Positions 41,519 to 50,594 of a stretch of 64,000 bases of DNA are shown here, piece after piece; the stretch's first letter is position 1, and each line of letters opens with the position of its first letter. The notes beneath the pieces were generated by a model, which was not told the origin of the DNA, made no database searches, and was given only the letters and a program-made list of their open reading frames with translations. The stretch lies in contig NZ_CP027727.1 of the NCBI RefSeq assembly GCF_003851685.1, positions 3,224,001 through 3,288,000 on the forward strand. The letters run 5' to 3'. This stretch comes from Pseudomonas sp. R5-89-07. Its GTDB lineage: Bacteria; Pseudomonadota; Gammaproteobacteria; Pseudomonadales; Pseudomonadaceae. The translations under genes were made by a program, and so were the position numbers.

Positions 41519-42439
41519 ATGACCCCAGACGCACTCGCCACCCTGCACGCCCATCTGCTCACCGCCCTGGCCAGCCCTCCCGCTGAAACCCGGCGCCTGT
41601 TTCATGGCCGTGGCCGCTGCTGGCCGGGCCTGGAGCAACTGACGGTGGACTGGCTGCAAGGCGTGGTGCTGGTGGCGCTGTTCAAGGAAACCGCGCATCT
41701 GGAGGCTTTGAAGCAGCAGCTGTTGCAGATCGACTGGGCCGGCTTCGGCGCCCATACCGTCGCGCTGCAACACCGCTACCTGCCGCAAAGCACCACCGAG
41801 TGGCTGGTGGGCGATGCCATCGACGAGCTGACCATCACCGAAGGCGGCCTGCGTTACCTGATCGACCTGGGTAAAAAGCAGAACAGCGGCCTGTTCCTCG
41901 ACATGCGCTATGGGCGTAACTGGGTGCGCGAGCAAGCCAGCGGCCAACGGGTGCTGAACCTGTTTGCCTACACCTGCGGCTTCTCGGTAGCCGCTATCGA
42001 AGGCGGTGCCGACCACGTGGTGAATCTGGACATGGCCCGTGGCGCCCTGAGCCGTGGGCGTGACAACCATCGCCTGAATGGTCATGACCTGGGCAAGGTG
42101 ACTTTTCTGGGCCACGATCTGTTCAAGTCGTGGGCCAGAGTCACTAACAGCGGTCCCTATGACCTGGTGATCGTCGATCCGCCCTCCTTTCAGAAAGGCA
42201 GTTTCCTGCTGACCAAGGATTACCAGCGCGTACTGCGCCGCCTGCCGGATTTGCTCACGCCCCAGGGTACGGTACTGGCGTGCATGAACGATCCGGCCTT
42301 TGGCGAAGACTTCCTGATCGACGGCGTCACCCGCGAAGCACCGGGCCTGCGCTTCGTCGAACGCCTGGAAAACCCGCCGGAATTCCCCGATATCGATGCG
42401 CAAAGTGGCTTGAAGGCCCTCGTGTTTCGCCAGGGCTGA
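41519..42439 (+). CDS. Class I SAM-dependent methyltransferase (RlmK/RlmI-like)
   Basis: 306 residues from the ATG at 41519. The Rossmann methyltransferase core shows motif I (RVLNLFAYTCGFSVAAIEGG), the acidic loop VVNLDMARGAL, and motif IV DLVIVDPPSFQKGSF. The VDPPSF motif and the GLFLDMRYGRNWVREQASGQ lead-in are those of 23S rRNA m5C/m7G methyltransferases such as RlmI/RlmK. No PUA domain is seen at the N-terminus. The target is probably rRNA; the exact base is unknown. Confidence 0.85.
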   Translation: MTPDALATLHAHLLTALASPPAETRRLFHGRGRCWPGLEQLTVDWLQGVVLVALFKETAHLEALKQQLLQIDWAGFGAHTVALQHRYLPQSTTEWLVGDAIDELTITEGGLRYLIDLGKKQNSGLFLDMRYGRNWVREQASGQRVLNLFAYTCGFSVAAIEGGADHVVNLDMARGALSRGRDNHRLNGHDLGKVTFLGHDLFKSWARVTNSGPYDLVIVDPPSFQKGSFLLTKDYQRVLRRLPDLLTPQGTVLACMNDPAFGEDFLIDGVTREAPGLRFVERLENPPEFPDIDAQSGLKALVFRQG

Positions 42440-42587
42440 TGCCGAAACGTCCTACGCTTGCTACGCTAAGCCATACGCCGGGCGGTGAACCTTATCCCTG
42501 CCTTCCCGGTCGATACCTGCATTCCCCGGCCAGACTCGACCGCGTTACGCCGTCGGCTGCCCCGTTTGATCCTTTGGAGAACCGCCC

Positions 42588-43304
42588 GTGATATCGACCC
42601 TGCATGTAGCCAGAATCAAAGCCTGGGGCGCCCACGGCTTTACCGCCACCGGTGTGGTATTGGCATTCCTGGCCACCCTGGCGCTGCTGGAAAACTCACC
42701 CAAGGCCTGCCTGCTGTGGCTGGGCCTGGCACTCGTGGTGGATGGCGTCGATGGCTCCCTGGCGCGACGGGTCAACGTCAGCACAGTGTTGCCCAGCTTT
42801 GACGGCTCGGTACTGGACCTGGTGATCGATTACCTCACCTACGTGTTCATCCCCGCACTGTTTATCTACCGCTACATCGACCTGCCGGAATTTACCCATT
42901 TGTTCGCGGTGTCGGTGATTTTGGTGTCGTCGCTGTTCTGCTTCTGCAACGTCAACATGAAGAGCAAGGACAACTATTTCGTCGGCTTCCCGGCGGCCTG
43001 GAATGTGGTGGCTTTGTGCGTGTACATCATCCAGCCCGACGCGTGGATCACCCTACTGACCGTGATCGGCCTGGCGCTCCTGACCGTGACGCCGATGAAG
43101 TTTCTGCATCCGTTCCGGGTCAAGCGGTTCATGCCGATCAACATCGCCGTGACCACGATCTGGCTGCTGTGCAGCTTTCTGATGGTGGTGGATTACCCGA
43201 ACACCAACCCGTGGACCTTCGGGCTGTGGTCACTGATGTCGGCATATTTTCTGGGCATTTGCATCTGGCGCACGGCGCTGGAGTGGATGGGCACCCACAA
43301 ATAG
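42588..43304 (+). CDS. pcs: Phosphatidylcholine synthase
   Basis: A GTG start at 42588 follows TTGGAGA and gives 238 residues. The CDP-alcohol phosphotransferase motif is present (DGVDGSLARRVNVSTVLPSF, then DGSVLDLVIDYLTYV), followed by several membrane spans. The length and the FCNVNMKSKDNYFVGFPAAW block match bacterial Pcs. The enzyme condenses choline with CDP-diacylglycerol to phosphatidylcholine at the inner membrane. It appears monocistronic and is followed by a REPIN. Confidence 0.93.
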   Translation: MISTLHVARIKAWGAHGFTATGVVLAFLATLALLENSPKACLLWLGLALVVDGVDGSLARRVNVSTVLPSFDGSVLDLVIDYLTYVFIPALFIYRYIDLPEFTHLFAVSVILVSSLFCFCNVNMKSKDNYFVGFPAAWNVVALCVYIIQPDAWITLLTVIGLALLTVTPMKFLHPFRVKRFMPINIAVTTIWLLCSFLMVVDYPNTNPWTFGLWSLMSAYFLGICIWRTALEWMGTHK

Positions 43305-43324
43305 CCAGACAAACACGGTTAAAC

Positions 43325-43415
43325 CTGTGGGAGGGGGCTTGCCCCCGATGACGGTGGGTCAGCAACACTTGAGCTGACTGATACACCGCTATCGGGAGCA
43401 AGCCCCCTCCCACAG
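43325..43415. repeat. REPIN (GGGGGCTTGCCCCC type)
   Basis: CTGTGGGAGGGGGCTTGCCC and GGGAGCAAGCCCCCTCCCAC arms in mirror orientation, with a short spacer between pcs and the TSUP gene. Confidence 0.92.
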
Positions 43416-43496
43416 TTGGTTCACTCATTTGGATCTGCGTACATTCGGCAGGTAAGATGGCGGCCTTCTGTGCCCACCCAACAATAAGCCCTGCCC

Positions 43497-44276
43497 ATGC
43501 CCTTCGAACTCAGCGTTGACCTGACCACCCTCGCCATTCTCGCCGTCGTGGCGTTTATCGCCGGCTTCATCGACGCCATCGCTGGTGGCGGTGGCCTGCT
43601 CACTACCCCTGCCCTGCTGACCGCCGGCATGCCACCGCACCTGGTGCTGGGTACCAACAAACTCAGCTCCACCTTTGGCTCGGCCACCGCCAGCTTCACC
43701 TTCTACCGGCGCAAGCTGTTCCACCCGCGCCAGTGGGTGCATGCCATCGTCGGTACGTTGGTCGGCGCGCTGACCGGCGCCGTGGTTGCGCATTATTTGC
43801 CCGCCGAGACCCTGAACAAGATGCTGCCGGTGATCGTGTTCGCCTGCGGCGTGTACCTGCTGTTCGGCGGCACGCCCAAGGCACCGCTGGACGCCGAGGC
43901 ACCGATCAAGAAGAAATGGCAGGCCACCCAGGGCTTCGGCCTGGGTTTCTACGACGGCGTAGCCGGGCCTGGCACCGGCGCGTTCTGGACCGTGAGCACC
44001 ATGCTGCTGCACCCAATCGATCTGGTGAAGGCCAGCGGCGTGGCGCGCAGCATGAATTTTGTCAGCAACGCGGCGGCGCTGACGGTGTTTATCATCAACG
44101 GTTCGGTGGACTGGGTGGTCGGCCTGGCCATGGGGATTTCGGTGATGGGCGGCGCATTCTTTGGCGCACGCAGCGCAATCAGCGGCGGCGCCAAGTTCAT
44201 TCGCCCGGTCTTCATCACCGTGGTGCTCGGCCTGACAGTGCGCTTAGCCTGGCAGCACTGGTTCAGCGTGGCCTAG
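43497..44276 (+). CDS. TSUP (TauE/SafE) family transporter
   Basis: 259 residues with about eight membrane spans. It shows the TSUP opening [20 protein letters not shown], then [20 protein letters not shown], and the second-half repeat [20 protein letters not shown]. The family moves sulfite, sulfoacetate or other organosulfur anions across the inner membrane, usually outward. The gene's 3' end overlaps the convergent nudC by 33 bp. It fits the sulfur theme of the window, but it stands alone and its substrate is unknown. Confidence 0.9.
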   Translation: MPFELSVDLTTLAILAVVAFIAGFIDAIAGGGGLLTTPALLTAGMPPHLVLGTNKLSSTFGSATASFTFYRRKLFHPRQWVHAIVGTLVGALTGAVVAHYLPAETLNKMLPVIVFACGVYLLFGGTPKAPLDAEAPIKKKWQATQGFGLGFYDGVAGPGTGAFWTVSTMLLHPIDLVKASGVARSMNFVSNAAALTVFIINGSVDWVVGLAMGISVMGGAFFGARSAISGGAKFIRPVFITVVLGLTVRLAWQHWFSVA

Positions 44277-45077
44277 GCGACGGGCGACATAGAGGTCGAT
44301 CAGGTACCGCGCAATCGAGCGTGATGCCGGCAACGGCGGCAGGTCATGGATGTTGAACCACTGCGCGTCTTCGATTTCGTCGGCCTGGGGCACGATATCG
44401 CCACCGGCATACTCGGCATGAAAGCCCAGCATCATCGAATGCGGGAACGGCCAGCACTGGCTGCCCATGTACTGCAGATTCTTCACCTCGATCTGCACTT
44501 CCTCACGCACTTCACGGATCAGGCAGTCTTCGGCCGACTCGCCCGGCTCGGCAAAGCCGGCCAGGGTGCTGTAGACCCCAGTAACAAACCGTGGCGAACG
44601 CGCCAGCAGAATCTCATCGCCACGGGTCACCAGCACGATCATGCTCGGTGAAATCCGTGGGTAGCTGCGCAGGTCGCAGGGTTGGCAGTACATCGCCCGC
44701 TCCCGTGTCACCTGCACCATGGCCTGGCCGCAACTGCCGCAGAACCGGTGCTCGCGTGCCCAGGTACCGATCTGCGCGGCGTAGCCCAGCACTTTGTACA
44801 GGGTGTGATCGCCTTGCAGCATGAAGCCGCGCAGGCCCTGCCAGCTGCAACCCGGCACTTGGCCTGCACCGTCGACTTCGAGCAGGTACACCGGCTCGCC
44901 ATCGAGGTGCCCGATGCCGTGTTCGGCAAACACCGACAGGTCCTGGCGCTTGAGCCACTCCCGAGGGAACAAGGGCCCGTTGGCATCATGCAGAAAGCCA
45001 TCGCGGCTGCGGGCAACCGCCCAGCCGCCGGTGGCGTCATTATCCAGCAGCGTTGTGGTAATCCAGCCTGAGGTCAT
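44244..45077 (-). CDS. nudC: NADH pyrophosphatase (NAD+ diphosphatase)
   Basis: The ATG at 45077 gives 277 residues; a TTG three codons earlier is possible. It contains the NudC zinc ribbon ([20 protein letters not shown], ending QPC) and a Nudix box [20 protein letters not shown] followed by VQIEV. The NudC-specific block [18 protein letters not shown] comes next. The enzyme cleaves NAD(H) to NMN(H) and AMP and can decap NAD-capped RNA. It starts five bases after the crotonase stop, so the two are co-transcribed. Confidence 0.93.
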   Translation of the reverse strand: MTSGWITTTLLDNDATGGWAVARSRDGFLHDANGPLFPREWLKRQDLSVFAEHGIGHLDGEPVYLLEVDGAGQVPGCSWQGLRGFMLQGDHTLYKVLGYAAQIGTWAREHRFCGSCGQAMVQVTRERAMYCQPCDLRSYPRISPSMIVLVTRGDEILLARSPRFVTGVYSTLAGFAEPGESAEDCLIREVREEVQIEVKNLQYMGSQCWPFPHSMMLGFHAEYAGGDIVPQADEIEDAQWFNIHDLPPLPASRSIARYLIDLYVARRLGHAEPVLPG

Positions 45078-45082
45078 ATCGA

Positions 45083-45895
45083 TCAATCCACGAATTCGGG
45101 AGCCTGTTTGCTCATATGGGCCGCGATGGCCACGCGCAAGTCGTTGGATTGCAACATAGCCGAGTTCCAGGTGGCAACGTATTCCAGGCCATCATTGATG
45201 GTGTGATCGCGCATATAGCTGATCATCGCCTTGGTGCCGGCCACGGCAATCGGCGACTTGGCGGCGATTTCATGGGCAATGGCCATGACGCCCGCCAACA
45301 GGCTGGCCTGGTCGGCAAACACCCGATTGACCAGGCCGATGCTGCGCGCTTCTTCGGCGCCAAACTGACGCCCTGTGTAGGCCAGCTCACGCAACATCCC
45401 GTCGCCGACGATGCGCGGCAGGCGCTGCAGGGTGCCGACGTCGGCGGCCATGCCAATGTCGATCTCCTTGATCGAGAACTGCGCGTCCTCGGCGGCGTAG
45501 CGCATGTCACAGGCACTGATCAGGTCAATGGCGCCGCCGATGCAATAGCCCTGGATCGCCGCCAGGACCGGCTTGCGGCAGTTGTCGACCGCATTGAACG
45601 AGGCTTGCAGTTCGAGGATCTTGCGCCGCAGCAGGCGCGCATTGCGGCCCACGTCCTTGCCGAACTCATTGGCCACCGAGGCCAGCAGCATCAGGTCGAT
45701 GCCGGAGGAAAAGTGCTTGCCGGCACCGCTGAGCACCACCGCGCGCACGGCATCGGTGTCTTCGACCCACTGGAAGATGTCGATGATTTCGCTCCAGAAC
45801 GCCGCGTTCATCGCGTTGATCTTTTCCGGACGATTGATCTGCACATGGGCAACGTTGCCGCTGAGTTCGACGACGAAAGCTTGGTATTCGGACAT
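45083..45895 (-). CDS. Enoyl-CoA hydratase/isomerase (crotonase) family protein
   Basis: The ATG at 45895 gives 270 residues ([20 protein letters not shown]). Crotonase landmarks are [20 protein letters not shown] (oxyanion-hole segment) and [20 protein letters not shown]. The acid/base position near [20 protein letters not shown] resembles dienoyl-CoA isomerases of the ECH1 type. The likely role is fatty-acid or ring-cleavage CoA metabolism. It is the first gene of a two-gene unit with nudC. Confidence 0.88.
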   Translation of the reverse strand: MSEYQAFVVELSGNVAHVQINRPEKINAMNAAFWSEIIDIFQWVEDTDAVRAVVLSGAGKHFSSGIDLMLLASVANEFGKDVGRNARLLRRKILELQASFNAVDNCRKPVLAAIQGYCIGGAIDLISACDMRYAAEDAQFSIKEIDIGMAADVGTLQRLPRIVGDGMLRELAYTGRQFGAEEARSIGLVNRVFADQASLLAGVMAIAHEIAAKSPIAVAGTKAMISYMRDHTINDGLEYVATWNSAMLQSNDLRVAIAAHMSKQAPEFVD

Positions 45896-46079
45896 GGCAG
45901 TGATCCCTGACTGGCGAGTGATAAGGCCCGAACTATAACAAGGGTCAGCAACGGCGCATCGGCCAAAAGCGGGACTCGCGGCCGGGATGGAAAAGACGCT
46001 GGATAAAACCCCGCGCACACGCCATCCTTCGCGCTTTAAGCCGCCTGACTCGCGGCGTTCGACGTTTAAAGGACCTGCC

Positions 46080-46634
46080 ATGCACGCCCAGCCCCTCACC
46101 ATCGCCGAGTTCGACCTGATCGAAGAAACCCTGCTCAAGTACGGCGACGACCATTCGGTGCTCAACGTCGCCGAACTCGACGGCTACTTCACCGCGCTGG
46201 TGTCCAGCCCGACGCAGGTAGATATCGCCGAGTGGTTCCCCGCCATCTGGGGTGGGCAGAACCCGGCCTGGGAAAGCGCTGAGGAGGCCGGGGCTTTCCT
46301 GGACCTGTGCGTGCGCCACCTGAACACGCTGGCGGCGCAACTGGTCGGTGATGCCCAGGGCTTCAAGGCGCGCTTCGATGAGAAAGAACACCAAGGCCAG
46401 TCCGTTACCCTCGCCGAAGAATGGTGCTTTGGCTACATTCGTGGCGCCGCCATCGGCAACTGGCCGCCGTTGCCCGCGGAACTTGCGACTCAGTTCGAGA
46501 AAATCTCCTGGTGCGCCGAACAGGATAACTTCGAATTACCGGCAGACCTGGATGTGCCAGCCCACCAGCAACGGGTCGGCGAAATCGAACCGGCTGCCCG
46601 GACGCTGCATGATTACTGGCTGAGCAAGCGCTAA
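46080..46634 (+). CDS. UPF0149 (YecA/YgfB) family protein
   Basis: The ATG at 46080 follows AAAGGACCTGCC, giving 184 residues. The block LNVAELDGYFTALVSSPTQV marks the family, with EWFPAIWGG and EEWCFGYIRGAAI following. These are alpha-helical proteins with few assigned roles; some carry a C-terminal SEC-C zinc motif, which is absent here. It is monocistronic, upstream of aroA. Confidence 0.88.
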   Translation: MHAQPLTIAEFDLIEETLLKYGDDHSVLNVAELDGYFTALVSSPTQVDIAEWFPAIWGGQNPAWESAEEAGAFLDLCVRHLNTLAAQLVGDAQGFKARFDEKEHQGQSVTLAEEWCFGYIRGAAIGNWPPLPAELATQFEKISWCAEQDNFELPADLDVPAHQQRVGEIEPAARTLHDYWLSKR

Positions 46635-46725
46635 ATCTCGACAAGCACCGCACCTTTGGCTGATTATTCGGGTCCGCCCCGTCGGCCACTCCATGCCACC
46701 TCGTCTTGATCAGGAGCCTTGTCCC

Positions 46726-47982
46726 TTGAGTTCGCAGAAAACCGTGACCGTTACACCGCCCAACTTTCCCCTCAATGGCAAGGTCGCGCCGCCCGGCTCC
46801 AAGTCCATTACCAACCGCGCCCTGCTGCTGGCGGCCCTGGCCAAGGGCACCAGCCGCTTGAGCGGCGCGCTCAAGAGCGATGACACTCGCCACATGTCAG
46901 TGGCCCTGCGGCAGATGGGCGTGACCATCGACGAGCCGGACGACACCACCTTCGTGGTCACAGGCAAAGGCAAACTGCAATTACCGGCGCAGCCGCTGTT
47001 TCTCGGCAATGCCGGTACCGCCATGCGCTTTCTCACCGCCGCCGTGGCCACCGTGCAGGGCACCGTGGTGCTGGACGGTGACGATTACATGCAAAAGCGT
47101 CCGATCGGGCCACTGCTCGCCACCCTCGGCCAGAATGGCATCCAGGTCGACAGCCCGACCGGCTGCCCACCGGTGGCCGTGCACGGCGTGGGCAAGGTCC
47201 AGGCCAAGCGCTTCGAGATCGACGGCGGCCTGTCCAGCCAGTACGTCTCGGCGCTGCTGATGCTCGCGGCATGTGGCGAAGCGCCGATTGAGGTTGCCTT
47301 GACCGGCAAGGACATCGGTGCCCGTGGCTATGTGGACCTGACGCTGGACTGCATGTGCGCCTTTGGCGCCCAGGTCGAAGCCATCGACGACACCACCTGG
47401 CGCGTGGCCCCGACCGGCTATTCCGCCCATGATTACCTGATCGAACCCGATGCCTCCGCAGCCACCTACCTGTGGGCCGCCGAGGTATTGACCGGGGGCC
47501 GCATCGACATCGGTGTCGCCGCCCAGGACTTCACCCAGCCGGACGCCAAGGCCCAGGCGGTGATCGCCCAGTTCCCGAACATGCAGGCCACGGTGGTGGG
47601 CTCGCAGATGCAGGACGCCATTCCGACCTTGGCGGTGCTCGCTGCCTTCAACAATACCCCGGTGCGCTTCACGGAACTGGCCAACCTGCGGGTCAAGGAA
47701 TGTGACCGCGTGCAGGCGCTGCACGACGGCCTCAACGAAATCCGTCCGGGGCTGGCCACCATCGAGGGCGACGATCTGCTGGTGGCGGCCGACCCGGCGC
47801 TTGCCGGCACGGCGTGCAACGCATTGATCGATACCCATGCCGACCACCGCATCGCCATGTGCTTTGCCCTGGCCGGGCTGAAGATCCCGGGCATCCGTAT
47901 TCAAGACCCGGATTGCGTGGCCAAGACCTATCCGGAGTACTGGAAGGCCTTGGGCAGCCTGGGCGTCACGCTCAGCTATTAA
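46726..47982 (+). CDS. aroA: Stand-alone 3-phosphoshikimate 1-carboxyvinyltransferase (EPSP synthase), divergent
   Basis: A TTG at 46726 is preferred: AGGAG lies about ten bases upstream and it yields the MSSQKTVTVTPPNFPLNGKV start (418 residues). The ATG at 46693 has no such site. The protein has all EPSP synthase blocks: PPGSKSITNRALLLAALAKG, GNAGTAMRFLTAA, DGGLSSQYVSALLMLA, and ANLRVKECDRVQALHDGLNE. It makes EPSP from shikimate-3-phosphate and PEP. The class I motif normally reads GNAGTAMRPL, but here the Pro is Phe102, a position linked to glyphosate sensitivity. Many pseudomonads also carry a TyrA-AroA fusion elsewhere; this would be a second copy. Confidence 0.92.
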   Translation: MSSQKTVTVTPPNFPLNGKVAPPGSKSITNRALLLAALAKGTSRLSGALKSDDTRHMSVALRQMGVTIDEPDDTTFVVTGKGKLQLPAQPLFLGNAGTAMRFLTAAVATVQGTVVLDGDDYMQKRPIGPLLATLGQNGIQVDSPTGCPPVAVHGVGKVQAKRFEIDGGLSSQYVSALLMLAACGEAPIEVALTGKDIGARGYVDLTLDCMCAFGAQVEAIDDTTWRVAPTGYSAHDYLIEPDASAATYLWAAEVLTGGRIDIGVAAQDFTQPDAKAQAVIAQFPNMQATVVGSQMQDAIPTLAVLAAFNNTPVRFTELANLRVKECDRVQALHDGLNEIRPGLATIEGDDLLVAADPALAGTACNALIDTHADHRIAMCFALAGLKIPGIRIQDPDCVAKTYPEYWKALGSLGVTLSY

Positions 47983-48013
47983 GGCACAGCGCAGGTTTAG
48001 GGAGGGCATGCAC

Positions 48014-48403
48014 ATGACCATTCGCCAACCCTGCCCACCCGGCGTCTGTGACTGCGAGCGCGAACGCTTGCTGGAGGCGCCCGGTGCCGACCTGCGCATC
48101 CTCCACCTGACACGCCAGGAAGAAAAACGCCTGCTCGAGCGCCTGGAAAACCTCAAGAGCCTGCAGGACCTGGAGCATATGCAGCAGCGGATGTACGACC
48201 AACTGGGCATCCGCCTGCATATCGCGCCGGGCCACACCGAGGTCAAGAGCATGCGCGGGATCCAGATCGTCATCGACGAACTGCCCGGCCTGTGTCGCAA
48301 GACTCGGCAGTCGATTCCGGCAGCGATTCGTCGGGGCATGGAGAAACAGCCCGAGATTGCCTACCGCTTGCTGGATGCCCACGACCTGTTTCGCGACGCT
48401 TGA
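48014..48403 (+). CDS. Conserved hypothetical protein, 129 residues
   Basis: The ATG at 48014 is eight bases after GGAGG; the ATG at 48008 is too close to it. The product begins MTIRQPCPPGVCDCERERLL. A Cys cluster (CPPGVCDC) is followed by a charged helix (LTRQEEKRLLERLENLKSLQ) and GIRLHIAPGHTEVKSMRGIQ. I do not recognise a family; the pattern suggests a small cytoplasmic protein with a possible N-terminal metal site. It is 31 bp downstream of aroA, probably in the same transcript. Confidence 0.72.
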   Translation: MTIRQPCPPGVCDCERERLLEAPGADLRILHLTRQEEKRLLERLENLKSLQDLEHMQQRMYDQLGIRLHIAPGHTEVKSMRGIQIVIDELPGLCRKTRQSIPAAIRRGMEKQPEIAYRLLDAHDLFRDA

Positions 48404-48404
48404 A

Positions 48405-49004
48405 TCACCCCGCTACCGTCTCGCGCTCGAACAGCTCCTGCCCCAACGCCCTGGCCCTGTGCAGATGCGGCTGGGCCGTCTCGCTTTCCGACTCCAGCAA
48501 CAACTCCGAGGTCAGCACCTGCGCTCCGCAGTAATCAAAGATCCCGTAATCGATCTGCGTGCGCATGGCCGTGGCATAACCGTGCCGGTCGAAGGCGCTT
48601 GCATCCGCGCCGCCCAAGGCCAGCAGATGCACCTTGAGGTGGCGCAACTTCTTGGTCACCGGCGTATCAGGGCCGTAATCGATTGCCCAGCCGTTGACGA
48701 AGACGCGGTCGACCCAGCCCTTGAGCAGCGCCGGCATCGACCACCAATAGATCGGAAACACCAATACCAACGCATCGGCGCGCTCGATGCGTGCCTGTTC
48801 GGCCAGCACATCCGCCGGCGGCGTTTCACGGTTTCGGTGTACGCGGTGGTCGGCGGCGGTGTAGCGAGGGTCGAAGCCTTCGGCCGCAAGGTCCGCCAGT
48901 TCAAACGTGTGACCGCAGGCGTCCAGGCCGGCGCCGACGTGCTCGGCCACGCTGTGGGTAAGGGATTGCGGGTTGTGATGAGCCACAACGATGAGTGCAT
49001 GCAT
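48405..49004 (-). CDS. NAD(P)H-dependent (quinone) oxidoreductase, flavodoxin-like
   Basis: 199 residues. The flavodoxin-fold start is MHALIVVAHHNPQSLTHSVA, with the FMN loop in ALVLVFPIYWWSMPALLKGW and RVFVNGWAIDYG, as in KefF/MdaB/NQO-type reductases. It reduces quinones or electrophiles by two electrons, preventing radical cycling. It is divergent from a TetR gene with direct repeats between them, which suggests inducible detoxification. Confidence 0.9.
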   Translation of the reverse strand: MHALIVVAHHNPQSLTHSVAEHVGAGLDACGHTFELADLAAEGFDPRYTAADHRVHRNRETPPADVLAEQARIERADALVLVFPIYWWSMPALLKGWVDRVFVNGWAIDYGPDTPVTKKLRHLKVHLLALGGADASAFDRHGYATAMRTQIDYGIFDYCGAQVLTSELLLESESETAQPHLHRARALGQELFERETVAG

Positions 49005-49024
49005 GACATTGACTCCTTTTAGGC

Positions 49025-49041
49025 TTAAGCTACTTTTAGTA
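49025..49041. promoter_or_regulatory. Direct repeat A in oxidoreductase-TetR intergenic region
   Basis: TTAAGCTACTTTTAGTA matches the copy at 49053 in 15 of 17 positions, 28 bp away. It is a likely binding site for the adjacent TetR protein. Confidence 0.6.
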
Positions 49042-49052
49042 AGTTAACGCCC

Positions 49053-49069
49053 TTAAGTTACTTTTGGTA
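49053..49069. promoter_or_regulatory. Direct repeat B in oxidoreductase-TetR intergenic region
   Basis: TTAAGTTACTTTTGGTA is the second repeat, ending nine bases before the TetR start codon at 49077 and so likely to overlap its ribosome-binding region. Autoregulation is expected. Confidence 0.6.
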
Positions 49070-49076
49070 TATAAGC

Positions 49077-49718
49077 ATGTCAAGCGAACAATCTCCTGCC
49101 CCGCGTCGGCGCCTTTCCCGCGAGGAACGTCTGCAGCAGTTACTGGAAACAGCCTGGCAACTGGTGCGCGAAGAAGGCACCGACGCCCTGACCCTGGGTC
49201 GCCTTGCGGAGATGGCCGGGGTAACTAAACCGGTGGTCTACGACCATTTCGTCACGCGTTCGGGCTTGCTGGCCGCGCTGTATGAAGATTTCGACGGGCG
49301 CCAGAATCAGGTGTTTGTCGACGCCATCGAAGCCAGCAGCGCGACGCTTGAAGCGCGTGCGTGGGTGATCGCAGCGTCCTATGTGGATTGCGTGCTGCTG
49401 CAGGGTCGCGAAATTCCGGGGGTGACGGCGGCACTCAGTGGCTCGCCGGAGCTGGAAGCCCTCAAGCGCAAGTACGAGGCGGTCTTCCTCGACAAATGCC
49501 GCGATGCCCTCGCCCCCTTCGCACCGGGTGGCAGGCTTTCCCGGGCGGGACTGCGCGCCATGCTGGGGGCTGCCGAGGCCTTGTCCCATGCCGCGGCCAG
49601 CGCAGAAATCAGCCGTGAAGAAGCGCAGCAGGAATTGCTGGAAACCATCCTGGCGATGGTCAAGCGCGGCGCATGTGGGAGGGAGCCTGCTCCCGATAGC
49701 AGTGGTTCAGTCAATTAA
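49077..49718 (+). CDS. TetR/AcrR family regulator with REP-derived C-terminus
   Basis: 213 residues. The N-terminal HTH is LVREEGTDALTLGRLAEMAG, then VTKPVVYDHFVTRSGLLAAL. The helical C-domain follows from about residue 80. The last 15 or so residues (CGREPAPDSSGSVN) are encoded by the left arm of a REPIN that starts at 49672, so the natural C-terminus seems to have been replaced. It is divergent from the quinone oxidoreductase gene and probably represses it. Confidence 0.9.
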   Translation: MSSEQSPAPRRRLSREERLQQLLETAWQLVREEGTDALTLGRLAEMAGVTKPVVYDHFVTRSGLLAALYEDFDGRQNQVFVDAIEASSATLEARAWVIAASYVDCVLLQGREIPGVTAALSGSPELEALKRKYEAVFLDKCRDALAPFAPGGRLSRAGLRAMLGAAEALSHAAASAEISREEAQQELLETILAMVKRGACGREPAPDSSGSVN

Positions 49719-49764
49719 TAGTGGACTGACACACCGCCATCGGGGGCAAGCCCCCTCCCACATT
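49672..49764. repeat. REPIN overlapping the 3' end of the TetR gene
   Basis: The CATGTGGGAGGGAGCCTGCT arm lies inside the TetR coding sequence, and the CGGGGGCAAGCCCCCTCCCA arm lies beyond its stop. The spacer contains the stop codon. Confidence 0.92.
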
Positions 49765-49851
49765 TGGATCTGGGCAGCCTCAAGACTGCATCAAACCTTA
49801 ACGTTTCACCTGGCTGGCGGCCGCATGCGACATCTGCAACACCACAAAACC

Positions 49852-49918
49852 AATGTGGGAGGGGGCTTGCCCCCGATAGCGGTGGTGCAGTCAATTCATA
49901 GATGACTGACCCACCGCC
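49852..49918. repeat. Truncated REPIN (one REP arm)
   Basis: The AATGTGGGAGGGGGCTTGCC arm and the usual spacer are present, but the mirror arm stops at CCACCGCCGT and runs into the stop of the GNAT gene at 49923. It is a half element. Confidence 0.85.
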
Positions 49919-49922
49919 GTGC

Positions 49923-50594
49923 TCAGGCCAAGCGTGCGTCCACAAACCGCTGCACCTTGCGCGTCAATTGGTCCAGGTGTCGGTCGCGCTGTTTTTCCGC
50001 GTCCACCATCGCCCGCTTACCGTGCTTTTGCAGCAGGTAGGTATGAATTTGCCGCACTTCCAGCGAGCTATATATAGCCGCCACGTCGAGCACGCCCATC
50101 AAGCCATCGGTGCCATAGTCCCGCGTATTCATCAGCACCTGGGTACCGCGCGCGCCACGTACCTTGAAGCCCATGGCTTCGAACGCCGGGACCTTCTCCA
50201 CCGCGCAGGCCAGCTCCGCATGGGGATAGCGCGCCAACACGTCACCCAGCATGGCCCGGGCCACGCCCTGGCGCCTGAAACCCGCGTGCACGGCCATGAA
50301 TGCCACGCCGCAGGCTTGAGGGTCATCCTTCACCGGCAGATACAGGCAGAAGCCAACCACTGTCTCGTCCTGCATCGCCACCACCAGTTCAACGGCGATG
50401 CCTTTCGATCCGTCCAGCGCCTCCAGGTACAGGTGCACCTCAAAACCGATGGCGTACTGGTAAATGTTGTAGAGCAGGTTACTGGGCGCCAGTGCCACGC
50501 TGCTGATGTCGGTGAGGTTGTCCACCACCATCTGCAGGATCTGGCTGTTGACCGGTTCGGGGCACGGCGTGGTGTAGCGGGTAAGGCTGTACAT
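49923..50594 (-). CDS. GNAT family N-acetyltransferase
   Basis: The ATG at 50594 sits six bases after AGGA; an ATG at 50600 abuts it and is less likely. 223 residues. The acetyl-CoA loop FRRQGVARAMLGDVLARYPH contains the RxxGxA motif, preceded by the strand ACGVAFMAVHAG. A helical C-terminal tail (about 160-223) is rich in charged residues (KHGKRAMVDAEKQRDRHLDQ), longer than in usual GNATs. The substrate is unknown. It is monocistronic. Confidence 0.85.
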   Translation of the reverse strand: MYSLTRYTTPCPEPVNSQILQMVVDNLTDISSVALAPSNLLYNIYQYAIGFEVHLYLEALDGSKGIAVELVVAMQDETVVGFCLYLPVKDDPQACGVAFMAVHAGFRRQGVARAMLGDVLARYPHAELACAVEKVPAFEAMGFKVRGARGTQVLMNTRDYGTDGLMGVLDVAAIYSSLEVRQIHTYLLQKHGKRAMVDAEKQRDRHLDQLTRKVQRFVDARLA

